A stretch of 64,000 bases of DNA. It comes from Pyrenophora tritici-repentis. Its lineage: Eukaryota > Ascomycota > Dothideomycetes > Pleosporales > Pleosporaceae. Of the stretch, positions 45,372 through 55,248 are shown piece by piece (position 1 is the stretch's first letter; every line of letters starts with the position of its first letter). The notes beneath the pieces are model-generated. The model was not told where the DNA came from. It searched no databases and saw only the letters and a list, made by a program, of their open reading frames with translations. The stretch covers positions 2,418,001 to 2,482,000 of the forward strand of contig NC_089394.1 of the NCBI RefSeq assembly GCF_003171515.1, in the 5' to 3' direction. Position numbers and translations under genes: made by a program.

Positions 45372-45845
45372 ATGCTTGTTTTCGACCAGACCAGTGATAC
45401 CCGGTATGCTTTGGGGGTTGCAAGTCATGATTACGACTTTCCTATCTTTTGATCATGGATGATACCACGTTTGGGCTACGGCGCAAACGTACATGAGTAG
45501 TAGCGAATGGATTGTTTTTTGGTTCCTTGTCTTCGTCAGTCATGAGAAGAGTAGGAGGAATTAGTGCCCTGTAATGCAGAGGAATTTGTGGGCAAGCCTG
45601 CGCTTGCTAAGGCTGGGTCGTATAAAATTGGGGATTGAGCTAGCCATTTCCTGTAGTAATAGTTAATGCATTTGTGCTACAAACATGTTGCTGTTTTGTT
45701 GGTTTGTTGGAATGTGGTGTCACGTGATCAATTAGTATATATAGGGGTCATGTAAAGCACAGGGCTAAATGAGATAATTTCCTCTTTCTATTGCTAGTAT
45801 TTGATCTCTTGAATGAAAACTATCACACTATGCCACAACTTGACG
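45372..45845. other. Convergent intergenic region
   Basis: 474 bp between the HAM1-family and cyclase-family stop codons. It is AT-rich from 45590 and contains a TATATATA at 45736. No gene seen. Confidence 0.45.
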
Positions 45846-47014
45846 CTAGAAAATAGCAATAGCCCCCGGCGGACTTCCAATCCCACCTCTCACATGCAAT
45901 GGCGCACTCGTCAGGAAGAAGGTATACCGACCCATATCCTTGCACCTCTCACTAAGCTTCTCAAGGTCCCACATCTCGCCAATAGCGGTGCCCCAGTGAA
46001 CAAGTAGCCACTCGTGCAGACACCAACCGTCAGTGAATTTCGGTGGCCAGGCTTCAAAGGCGACGTTATCGCCTACCAGCGCCGCGAAATGGCGGTCGTA
46101 GAGCCAGCGGACTGTTTTCTCGCTGGCTTGAAGACCGATGGCTACGGAGTTGTCGCGGGTTCCTGATTTACGTTCTGCTTCGTTCGCGTTGCTGTGCGTG
46201 TTAGCAGCAGACTATCCGAGATTCTGAGGTACTCACTTGTGCCATCGCACATATCCTAGAAACAAGTCAACACGCATTCTCGCGTATGGTTTCTGCGTAG
46301 GATAACTCACCCATCCTGATCATCAAAATATCCCCCCTGCCTAACCTCTGTCCCTTGCCACCTCAACGTCTCCTCAATCTCTTCAATCGGAATCTCGTGC
46401 CTCGACACCGCACTCGGCGCTTTCCCCCCCTTCTCCTCCTCATACCACCGCAACCAATCACACAAGACCCCCCCTCCCAACAATACCGCCTCTCTCACAC
46501 CACTTGTGCGTACCATTCGTCACGCTCTTCGCTGCTTCAGCGTGGGAGAGGCCATTGTAGTACATACCGCTTGCCTGATGAGCAAAATGTTTCAAACTAT
46601 CCCACTGGGAGCCAGCTTGCGTGTTGATGTGTAATTCATCATCATTTGCGCAAAAGGCAGAGAAGTCGGCAAAGTCAATTTGCTTTTGTTCCATGTGTTT
46701 GCGGTTGAAACCGGGGAATTGCACATTGTGGAGTTCCCAATCTAGTTGGATGTGCTCGCCGGTTTTTATCTCGTGCGAGGCGGCGAGGACGACGGTGGGG
46801 GTGAGGAGGTTTATTGCTGGGAAAATTTCTTCAGAACCCGGCTTCTTTGAAAGAAGGAGGATATGGGAGTGATGGTGAGGAGGAGGAGGATCTTACTGCC
46901 TACTTCATCTTTCTCGCCGTTTTTGTCGAAGAAACCCCAGGTACTGCCCTGGGGCATATCTTTCACCTTTGGTAGGTCATCGAAGGCGGGGAATTTATAC
47001 TCTTTGTCCGCCAT
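45846..47014 (-). CDS. Cyclase-family (kynurenine formamidase-like) metal hydrolase, with two frame breaks
   Basis: Exons 47014-46897, 46816-46311, 46255-46237 (19 bp) and 46191-45846; introns 80, 55 and 45 bp. The start is MADKEYKFPAFDDLP. Family marks: DEVGTINLLTP, HNVQFPGFN, the WDSLKHFAHQ stretch (the usual WD.L.H of bacterial and fungal cyclases), ERGGIVGRGVLCDW, TEVRQGDILMIRMGYVRWH, and the terminal GSPPGAIAIF. The family uses a metal to hydrolyse small amides or lactones; the substrate is unknown. Exon 2 needs two one-base corrections: the C7 run at 46468-46474 and the C6 run at 46332-46337 each appear one base too long. Splice phases and the conserved text then agree exactly. Confidence 0.8.
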
Positions 47015-48602
47015 ATTTCAAGTTCCAAACAAGTAGTTTTGTAATCTACAGTAGATAACAGTCACAGTGTATGTATGATAGCTTGAAATGCGGGGTGAGG
47101 TCTTCAAGTAGAACGGGAAAGGCCCTTATTTGAACCTCCCCGCACCGCGGCCATACTCCAAGACCCCGCTTTGAGCGGCCGTCCGCATAATGCCGAAGAG
47201 TGAATCCTACGTAACGTATATGACGTCGGAAGCCATGATTTAGTGTGGTTGTGGAGATGCTAGCCGATAGCCGGATGTAGATCAGACGTGATTTGGAGAT
47301 GGTTCCGCGTTTGTCAGGTGGAGGGAACGGCGTTAGCGCGAGTTATGTAATCCGGTCCGCCGGAGGGTCGCAGTACAACGTCTTTACTCACCACTGAAAG
47401 ATAAAACGCAGTATGAGCGTTATTATTCGTATTAATATGCTTGGGGCTATTGAACATATCCTGGCCTCGAAAATTGGCCTCAAGGATCGGAGCCGCTCCC
47501 CCGAGACGTTCCGCAGAACGATAGCCGGTTGACTTGTATGAGATAGGTACACTTCAAAGCCTTGGGCAATCTTGAGAATTTTTAACGTAGTTCCAATAGT
47601 CTATCTATGGTACAAAGATCTTAGCTAAACGATGTCCGATGGCAAAGTAAAGATCAATAGTCCCAAATAGGTATCACTTCAGCCTGTATGGATATGTCTT
47701 ACAAACTCTAATTTCAATTCTACATCAGGATTTTACACAGGAACCTGGTTATATAGTATTTGTTCGTCCGCTTTCCAAAGATAATAGTTTATATCCTCGT
47801 ATGGTATGGTGTGAATTTCACGAAACGGAATTTGCAGCAGGTAGAGTGAATCCCGCTTCTGATGTGGCCGTCCACAGAACCTTGTCAGAAATCCCCGGAA
47901 CGTAGGTAGCTGGACTGGACGAGTGGACTTCTTTAGAAGCAAATTACGCACCTACGACCACTGCCTGATAAAGGTCTTATGTAAGGCTTCGGCAGTTTTG
48001 CGGCCAAACTCAGGGAGTCGGCGAGACAAGGGTCAGTACCAGAACAAGGCGGCCGCAAGGACGAGGAGTCAGAGTATCGATCCAATCGGCACATTTAGCT
48101 TCATCACGGTATGAACGTTTACGTCTCACTATTCATTTAGTATGTTCCCATGTACGGTTATGATGGTTGACTGAAGTTACACATATTTATCCACACCTCT
48201 CTGGCCGTCTTCTCCCTAAGATCCCGCTGACATTAGTGATCAAATTAAGTTTAATAAGATACTGTTTCTACGCACTTCTATTGGAGTAAACTGGTGGATT
48301 TATAAAGAAGTATTTGTAAGTAGAGTTACAATTCAAGGGCTTGTTGTTTAACTCCGTTGCTAATACCGCACTGCTCCGACGCTAGCGGCGTCGCTTCCCT
48401 CGTACAAAAAGGGTTGCGCTCAACCCGATGTATAGACATCTAAAACGCGAACATTCCCATCGCCTTTCCGTTCAGACATATTTAAGCCTCCTGTTTCACA
48501 GCCCTTATCCTCTTTGACACCGGTGCTTCATTTTCTCACTTTCCAATCTCACCCTCTAATATCATCCACCGACGCAAGCCACTAACGCCCACTGTATCCG
48601 AT
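47015..48602. other. Intergenic, 1.6 kb
   Basis: No supported gene. A 72-residue minus-strand frame at 47733-47951 has an ordinary amino-acid mix but no known motif. The segment 47395-48400 is AT-rich with weak base-composition change, possibly a worn repeat. The last 120 bp precede the SDR gene and contain CT-rich leader sequence. Confidence 0.45.
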
Positions 48603-49412
48603 ATGTCTTCTGCTCGATACAGTAGTATGCTCGCGAAGTGTCGAGTACTCGTGCTGGGTGGCTCTTCGGGAATTGGCTTCTCCGTAGCTGAACATGCCCT
48701 GTCTCTAGGCGCGATTGTCACCATTTCCTCTTCGCGCCAAGCCAAGCTGGACAAGGCCCTGGAGCGACTGAGGGCTTCGGTACCGGAATCATCGGCTTCT
48801 GTGGACGGAATAGTATGCGACCTGTCCGATCTTGACTCTATGCGGCCGAATCTCGAACAGCTGCTGAAGAGCGTTACGGCCACACAGCTACTGGATCACA
48901 TCGTCTATACTGCTGGCGACGGCATCAAGATCCGACCAGTTTCCGAGCTCGAGGTGCCAGAAATTCAACGCATGGGCCATGTCCGCTTCTTCGGCCCCAT
49001 GTTACTCGGCGGACTTGCAAAGGCTTACATGAAACCTTCCAAGGCGTCTTCGATTACTCTGACCAGTGGCGTCAATATCCAGAAGCCGGGAAAGGGATGG
49101 ACTGCGGTTGCGGGCTACGGCGGTGGTACCGAAGGCATTGCAAAAGGTTTGGCCGTCGATCTGGCTCCTATCCGTGTCAACACTGTCAGCCCAGGAGCGG
49201 TACACACGGAATTGTTCGACGGCATTCCCCAAGACAGACTACCCGCGGTTCTATCCAGCTTCCGGAAATCGAGCTTGACTGACAGTGTTGGCACTCCAGA
49301 AGAGCTATCGGAGGCTTATATTTACTTGATGAGGTGCTCGTTCGCGAGCGGCTCAATAGTTGAAGTGAATGGCGGATCATTGCTAGCAGGGTCTGATGGT
49401 GCCTCCATATAG
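48603..49412 (+). CDS. Short-chain dehydrogenase/reductase-like protein with non-standard active site
   Basis: A single 269-residue frame without introns. The Rossmann nucleotide motif GGSSGIG (19-25) replaces TGxxxGIG. The D-L diacidic spot (CDLSD), the TAGDG strand (for the NNAG motif) and SITLTSGVN (catalytic Ser) are present. The active-site helix reads GYGGGTEGIAKGL, so the Tyr has Thr at +4 instead of the Lys of YxxxK. The NTVSPG motif and the C-terminal G-S-IVEVNGG are normal. Other fungal SDR-like proteins lack the Lys as well. It may bind NAD(P) with altered or absent catalysis. hAT-A copy 3 lies 276 bp downstream. Confidence 0.85.
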   Translation: MSSARYSSMLAKCRVLVLGGSSGIGFSVAEHALSLGAIVTISSSRQAKLDKALERLRASVPESSASVDGIVCDLSDLDSMRPNLEQLLKSVTATQLLDHIVYTAGDGIKIRPVSELEVPEIQRMGHVRFFGPMLLGGLAKAYMKPSKASSITLTSGVNIQKPGKGWTAVAGYGGGTEGIAKGLAVDLAPIRVNTVSPGAVHTELFDGIPQDRLPAVLSSFRKSSLTDSVGTPEELSEAYIYLMRCSFASGSIVEVNGGSLLAGSDGASI

Positions 49413-49680
49413 TCTTGATAATTCAGAAAAATTGAAAAGGCTTGAGTTTAAGTTCGATGGACTTCCCGCCAGGGAACGCTTTATGCATATTCATTACAGT
49501 GATGTTTGTTCGAAGCGAGCGATAAAACTACTTAGATGTAAATTCTTACGATAGAGACCGTCATACTAAGATGTTCTGACCGAACGGCGTTTTAAACCCA
49601 TTCAGCAGGTACCAAGTCTACAACGCGCCCGCCGCAGTTGAACCTACGGCTTTGTTCTCTGAGAATACCGCCTGCGCGAT
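49413..49680. other. Spacer between SDR gene and hAT-A copy 3
   Basis: 268 bp of downstream sequence with no gene seen. The hAT-A target duplication agatacag follows. Confidence 0.4.
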
Positions 49681-49688
49681 AGATACAG
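49681..49688. repeat. 8-bp target site duplication of hAT-A copy 3 (left)
   Basis: agatacag is repeated exactly at 52420-52427 on the other side of the element. Eight bases is the hAT family standard. Confidence 0.95.
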
Positions 49689-52419
49689 CAGTGATCGGAA
49701 TGGTCTGGTCTGGTCTGGTCTGAGGGTACAGACCAGACCAGACCAGGTGCTTACATAAGGACCGGTCCGACCAGACCGGTCCGACCAACAAGACCGCCAA
49801 GAATGAGGCTGAAGCAAAGAAGGAAGCCGAGGAAATGTGTTTTACTACTGACTGTCAATCTAGTCGTCTTCGTTCTCACTATCCTCGATATCGCTGTTCC
49901 CCTCAGCTTGGGGCTTTCCATACCAGGCCCGGAGACACTCGCACGCTTCTATAATATCTGCCTTCAGCCTACCACGGCGATCGACGATAGTAAGCTTCGC
50001 GCTACTAAAAAGACGTTCGCATTCATCCGACATAGGCGAGATCGCAAACATGTCTAGAGCGAAGCGAGCGAGATCTCGTTGGGAGTCGTAGCGAGATAGC
50101 CAGTACGCAATAGCCTCATTGCAACCTGCCTCTTCGTTATGAAGCCGGTCAGTAGAGATGTATTGTTCATACAAATCAGTTGTAGAAACTGGAGCGTCTA
50201 TTCGAATGCGCTTATGTTCCCGCTGGCGATCAAATGCTGGGTCAGGATCTCTCTCCTTCCTGGCTGGTGGTGGCAGCATCTCGACAGGGTACCTTCCCTT
50301 ATACTCTGTCTCCCAGAGATGCTTCACCGCTAATTGTGCGTTTTCAAACCACCTCTTCTTCTCTTCGTCGCCATGAAGAACCCACTCTTGCCTGAACCAT
50401 CCCCACTTGCGATATGGATCAAGGATTTGAGCCGCATAATATGCCGGTGGAAGGTCAGTATCTTCAGGGAATCGATTTTGCCAATTCAGCTGCTGATTGT
50501 TATAGTACTCAACGCACTTTAACCAAGCAGCATCAGCGCAGCCTTGAAGGTACTTCCATGTAAAGTTGTTATCGTCCTCAGTGTGGATGTCGTGGTAGTG
50601 ATCCTTCGTCTCGCTTATCTCCCGGAGAAGGCAGTCCAAAGTTGAAAACCAGTCCGCAAGTGACGTCTTCTTACCTTCAGAAAGCAAAGTTGCAGCATAG
50701 AAGTCTTTGAGAGCGAGTTCAATCTTTTCAAGCTCAAACCAGTGCTGTCCATCAAGCTTAAAGTTCGCGATCCCTACGGAGCCCTTTCCAGGTACATGAC
50801 GAGCCGAGAAGAGCTCTAAACGTTCTCGAACATTTAATGCACGTGTAATCGAATAAAACCATGAGTTCCAGCGGGTCGAGTTGTTCTGGATAAGCTCAAG
50901 CCCGTCGAATTGCGAAAGATCTCCGCCGATAATAATTGTAGCAAACTCCTCACGCCGTTGTGGAGTAAGCCTGATGTATCGCACCAGGTTGTGAAGACGA
51001 CCCAAACATCCGAACTTCTTCCAGAGCTCTTCCACCTTCGTATAGTCGCCACGTTGATGATGCTTCTCCAGCTTCGCAAGATACTTCTCACAGTTTCGCC
51101 CCATAAGGAACGCCTGGCAACAGAGGTTGATGACATGGCCCAAGCAACGCAGCCGGCGATGACGACGTTGTTTTGACTTCATCCATGGGCAGAGATCCTT
51201 GAGTATAAACTCAACAGCGGTATCATTTGCCGAGGCATTATCCAGCATAAAGTATCCAATCTGATCTCCGCTAATGTCGTATTCTTCCAGCAATTCAAGG
51301 ACCACCGATCCAAGATTCTCTCCAGTATGTTCGCCGTATATACGTCGCATACCTAAAGCGGTAACACGTCGCATGCCGGTAGTATCAATCCACATAGCGA
51401 CGACGCCTAGGATAGCGTAAGGGTTTGGTGAAGTCCAGAGATCAAAGGAGATAGAGATCCTACTCCGTGAATGGTGTAGGTCCTCCCTAAGCTGTTGCTT
51501 CTTCGATATGAATGCATTCATTACCCAGCTTCGGATAGTCTTCGCAGCCTTCGGGAGGTGGTTGAGTAGTGCCGGATTTAAAAAGAGGAGTAGTTCACGA
51601 AAGTACTGGTTCTCTAATTGAAAGAAGGCGATATGGCAGTACACAATCCAACGAATTAGAAGCTCTTTAAACTTCTCTACTGACTCCTTCCAGAAAAAGA
51701 TGCTGGAAGCAGCCCCATCCTTTTGCTGGTCGATTATAGACTTCCGTACAGAACCCTTTCGCTTGATGCCACTCTGGGGATCAATCTGGTGCTTCTGTTC
51801 CAGGTGATTCCGGATCCTAGAAGTGCCATTGATGACAAACAACTCTTGCTTGCTCTTCCCAACCCTGCACTCATGGCAGTAATACACCTCTTTCTTATCG
51901 CTATCTCGAATGTATTGGAGTCCGTACTTCCAGATGTGTGATGTACCTTGACGGAAATCCTTCCTTGCAATTATTGCACGTTTCACGTACGTGATACCGC
52001 CCTGCACGAACTCATCTGGAGATTCGTGATATTGAATAGGAGTGGGTGATAGTATAGGGGTGGGTGATGACGTGGGGATAGGAGATGGAGTAAGAGACGT
52101 TAAATCTAGTCTTATAATATTCGATGGGGACGGTGAGGTTGGTGTTGAAGGCTCCATAACAATAGTATATAAGTAGGTTGTTAAGGACTTGATTGTTCTA
52201 TGTAAGTAGAAGACTTACCTTGATCTTAATGACTCATATTGTGCTAAATTTTCTGGCTAGATTAGTCTAAGATCTAGTCACGTGGACCTATTTATAGCCG
52301 GACCGGTCCGATCATCTAGACCGGTCCGACCACGGTCTCAAAAAATCGCCAGACCAGACCAAGTCTTGGCGGTCTAGACCAGACCAAGACCAAGTCAGAC
52401 CAGACCATTCCGATCACTG
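49689..52419 (-). mobile_element. hAT-A copy 3, complete 2731-bp DNA transposon
   Basis: The same length, ends and gene as copy 2 (offset exactly 44438 bp). The terminal repeat CAGTGATCGGAATGGTCTGG is at both ends, inverted, and the perfect 8-bp duplication agatacag flanks it. This copy gives the undisturbed reference against which the mismatched flanks of copies 1 and 2 can be judged. Confidence 0.98.
49860..52157 (-). CDS. hAT-A transposase (copy 3)
   Basis: A 765-residue frame starting at 52157, identical in protein sequence to the copy at 5422-7719. It has a Pro/Ser-rich start, a BED zinc finger (C94, C97, H118, H123), the hAT core, and the dimerisation region near the end. The gene has no introns and no breaks. 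Upstream, 52158-52419 carries the right subterminal repeats and must include the promoter (a TATTTATAG at about 52289 is a possible TATA). Since this element has a clean target duplication and an intact gene, it is the best candidate for an active copy in the window. Confidence 0.94.
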   Translation of the reverse strand: MEPSTPTSPSPSNIIRLDLTSLTPSPIPTSSPTPILSPTPIQYHESPDEFVQGGITYVKRAIIARKDFRQGTSHIWKYGLQYIRDSDKKEVYYCHECRVGKSKQELFVINGTSRIRNHLEQKHQIDPQSGIKRKGSVRKSIIDQQKDGAASSIFFWKESVEKFKELLIRWIVYCHIAFFQLENQYFRELLLFLNPALLNHLPKAAKTIRSWVMNAFISKKQQLREDLHHSRSRISISFDLWTSPNPYAILGVVAMWIDTTGMRRVTALGMRRIYGEHTGENLGSVVLELLEEYDISGDQIGYFMLDNASANDTAVEFILKDLCPWMKSKQRRHRRLRCLGHVINLCCQAFLMGRNCEKYLAKLEKHHQRGDYTKVEELWKKFGCLGRLHNLVRYIRLTPQRREEFATIIIGGDLSQFDGLELIQNNSTRWNSWFYSITRALNVRERLELFSARHVPGKGSVGIANFKLDGQHWFELEKIELALKDFYAATLLSEGKKTSLADWFSTLDCLLREISETKDHYHDIHTEDDNNFTWKYLQGCADAAWLKCVEYYNNQQLNWQNRFPEDTDLPPAYYAAQILDPYRKWGWFRQEWVLHGDEEKKRWFENAQLAVKHLWETEYKGRYPVEMLPPPARKERDPDPAFDRQREHKRIRIDAPVSTTDLYEQYISTDRLHNEEAGCNEAIAYWLSRYDSQRDLARFALDMFAISPMSDECERLFSSAKLTIVDRRGRLKADIIEACECLRAWYGKPQAEGNSDIEDSENEDD

Positions 52420-52427
52420 AGATACAG
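52420..52427. repeat. 8-bp target site duplication of hAT-A copy 3 (right)
   Basis: agatacag is identical to 49681-49688. Confidence 0.95.
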
Positions 52428-53016
52428 TGATATCGCGTTGATTGGGTGGAGTGGCTAACGTGAGCTATGTTAGAAACAATCAACAATTTGTATCTTTTGA
52501 GCTTGGGAACTTTCACTGTCAATAAAGCTCTGAACATGGACTGATTATGATGAACTGGCTGTCTAGAAACATTGCTGATGCGGGCCATAAGCTCATTTCT
52601 TCACTCGGACAGATACCCTACAGTGTCAAGCAGTGTCTCGTCCAAGGAGTCTAGCACAAGAAATCAGATTGCTCGTTTCGATTTATGTTAATCTCAATGA
52701 AAACTCGCACTTCCCGAGTCGTGCGATAGCCACACTGCAAACAGCTGTGAGGAGGTCTACACGAGAACACGGACGTTACTCATGGTGGCTTGCGGAAGGC
52801 TGGTACGAGTCCGTTTTTGTCTTTCTGCATAACATGTTTCTTGTTTTGATAAAGTTGATGCGCTATTTATGTGTCCGTCATCCATCTCTACTCTCAACTT
52901 CACATTCAACTTTTAGGACGTCCGCATAAACTTCTACTACAAGATAAAATTTCATTGACACTTGAAACCCTTTGATTGCTACTATTACCACAATGTTTAT
53001 TAAAAAGCATCTCTAA
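52428..53016. other. Intergenic region downstream of the ankyrin gene
   Basis: 589 bp between hAT-A copy 3 and the ankyrin stop codon. Open frames here are short and without known motifs. Nothing else seen. Confidence 0.45.
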
Positions 53017-54668
53017 TCAGTGTACTTGTGTACCGGTTAGCAAGTTAACCATTGACTCAAGTCCACTCTCGTGCGCTAGCTTGATCAAAAGCGCTCTTAC
53101 GTCTTCATCAAGCGTAGCTCCAAGCTCTCCCAAAAATTTGAACATACCGGTATCCTCACGATCGACCGCCATTAAAAAAGCTCCCTGTACAGCAGCGTTT
53201 TTACTCTCGCCATATTCCCAAAGTAGCCTAACCAGTGTTTTTGACCCACCCGCTGCCGCGCATTCGATCGCATGACCGAGCTGGGCTCCAGAATCAAGCA
53301 AGACCTTGACAATATCCACTTCTCCAGTTCTGACAGCACACGTAAGTGAGTTCCAATACCGGCTCGGGTACCTGCTACTCTTTAATAACTCTGCTGGGTA
53401 GCGACGCTGGAATACCGATGCATCAAAACCATGAGAACCTATGCCCTCTCTCTCTATCAGATGCTTGACGATAGCCAGCTTGCCCTGTGCTGCTGCATTC
53501 AACAACAGGCCACTCTTATCGTATTGGGTCATGGGCGGATCTGCATCCTGTAAAAGCCGTGTAAACGTTTCTGAATCACTTGTTACCCGGAGCGCACTGT
53601 GCATCGCGTTCCGGATACATGTTAGTTCCACTTCGCCCCTGTGCCACGAGTTGTCCAAAGCAATTTCGATCAGTTCGGTATGGTTGTGATGCGCGGCGGA
53701 ACTCATGATCAACAGAGGGCGATCGCGCAAGGCTGGAGCATCACCGGAGTTGTCGACCATCAGGAATTTGACGATGTCGATGTGACCGCGATAGGATGCG
53801 GCGCGGAGTGGCGTTAGGAACATGGAGCTAAAGTTTCATTTATTAGCACAAATATCAATATGAGAATCAGAAAAAGAAGCTTACGGGTTGTCATTATGGT
53901 TGCAACCTTCTTCAACAAGCTTAACAACGAGGCTTTTATCTCCGATCCATGCTGCTACGCTGAGAAGATGACGCCGAAATTCGAGAGACGATTCGTCTAT
54001 CTCTGACTCTGGTAGGTCTGTAATCCCGGCTGTGATCCAGTGTTTCAGTCTGAATGCTGATGTATGTGGGCCCGCCACCATCTTGCAAAGTTCGATTACA
54101 CATTTTCTGAGTTCATCGTTGAAAACCGTTTTCGAGGTACAACTATATTGTCCGACTGCGGAAATACAGCGATCACGGCAGAGACGGTGCGCAATGAGAA
54201 GTAGTATTCTTAACCCCCGACTCTTAGGATGAGTATGCGTCAGCGTTCGGTAGGCGAGGTACTCTACCCAGAGATCTGGGTCCTTGTAGAGGAGAACTTG
54301 AGGTTCTTCGCATTCGAGAATGCCAGAATGGAATATGGCAGTGATTGTGATTTCAGCAAAGCGTTCTAATGGCTAAGGTCAAAAGCCGAAACTACCGGAT
54401 GTAGGCGGATCATCGTGGGAACTAACTGCAAACCAGTCTTAATCGCAGTGAGCGCCTGACACTGCGCATACGTACGGTGTGGGTGACAGACTCCGCAACA
54501 ATCAATCGATTGACATGATTGATTCCTATATAGGTTAAAGAATTACTTCATTAGGCAGCCTTTAACCTAGATAGGAATCAATCATGCCGATCCGATTGAT
54601 TGTTGCGGAGTCTGGTGGGTGAGAACCGTGGTGAGGAGCTCTGTAGGTAACGAAGTGAGCGAAGGCAT
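53017..54668 (-). CDS. F-box-like / ankyrin-repeat protein; first exon split by a MITE
   Basis: Start ATG at 54668: MPSLTSLPTELLTTVLTH resembles the opening helix of an F-box. The 128-bp MITE (54487-54614) sits in this exon, and one copy of its target duplication is coding. Removing the MITE and one duplication gives …VLTHT, a GTACGT donor (intron 54373-54475, 103 bp) and PLERFAEITITAIFHSG in phase. Exon 2 is 54372-53885; an intron 53828-53884 (57 bp) follows; exon 3 is 53827-53017. The ankyrin-type repeats are in exons 2-3 (TPLRAASYRGHIDIVKFLM, GLLLNAAAQGKLAIVKHLI, NSLTCAVRTGEVDIVKVLLDSGA). Without the MITE the protein has about 451 residues. With it, translation from 54668 stops within the MITE. 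A shorter product from 54081 remains possible. Such proteins may guide substrates to SCF ubiquitin ligases (inference). Confidence 0.75.
54487..54614. mobile_element. 128-bp foldback MITE of hAT type
   Basis: Arms of 54-55 bp (54487-54540 and 54560-54614) are near-perfect inverted repeats, beginning CAGACTCCGCAACAATCAAT and meeting around a 19-base loop. An exact 8-bp target duplication gtgggtga flanks it (54479-54486 and 54615-54622). It has no coding capacity. The 8-bp duplication and the CAG start point to mobilisation by a hAT transposase, but the repeats are not those of hAT-A. Confidence 0.93.
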
Positions 54669-55248
54669 TATTTCTGGTACGGTCTGTCAAATTTGGATAA
54701 GGCCTAGGTATGTGTACGATACAGTTCGTGAGATGTAGTATAGGGAAGAGCGCTGGGTAATGCGCTTACTATATTCGGCTAGTGGCATTTAACATTCGTC
54801 CGCGTTGCTTCGTCCTCACCAGCCCTTCCTATCCCCTCTGTGAAACTGTTGTAATATCAAGTAAGCTATACTATCTAGTATGAATACAGATTAAGTACCC
54901 AGCAATCATGGTACTCGTGTGGAGTTGAATCGTATGATCAGACACAAATCCAGCATCATCAAACACCTCTTAGGATTACTCTTATCAATTAATGTAGGAC
55001 TCAATGTTGCGACTATAAGCTTAACAGCTTGCGCGCTCAGAACAACACGGATAGATTAAGTAGATATCTAGCTGCATCGTTATGGGTCTTAGTACCTTAT
55101 TAAGCGTGGGGTACAGCTAAGGACGTTCATCCCGTGCTAACCGGACACCGGCCAAGCCTGCCCCACCAGCAGTGAACCTGCCACAATAACCCCTCATCAC
55201 TGTGGCGGTACACTTATTCTCTTCCTCGTGTTAGCATTATAGCGCATC
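54669..55248. promoter_or_regulatory. Divergent promoter region, ankyrin gene / PI-PLC
   Basis: 580 bp between two start codons facing away from each other. AT-rich from 54840 to 55080. No clear operator or repeat was recognised. Confidence 0.45.

Noticed and set aside
47733..47951. 72-codon minus-strand frame
   Set aside because: No recognisable motif, no splice partner and no start context; kept only as a note on the intergenic region.
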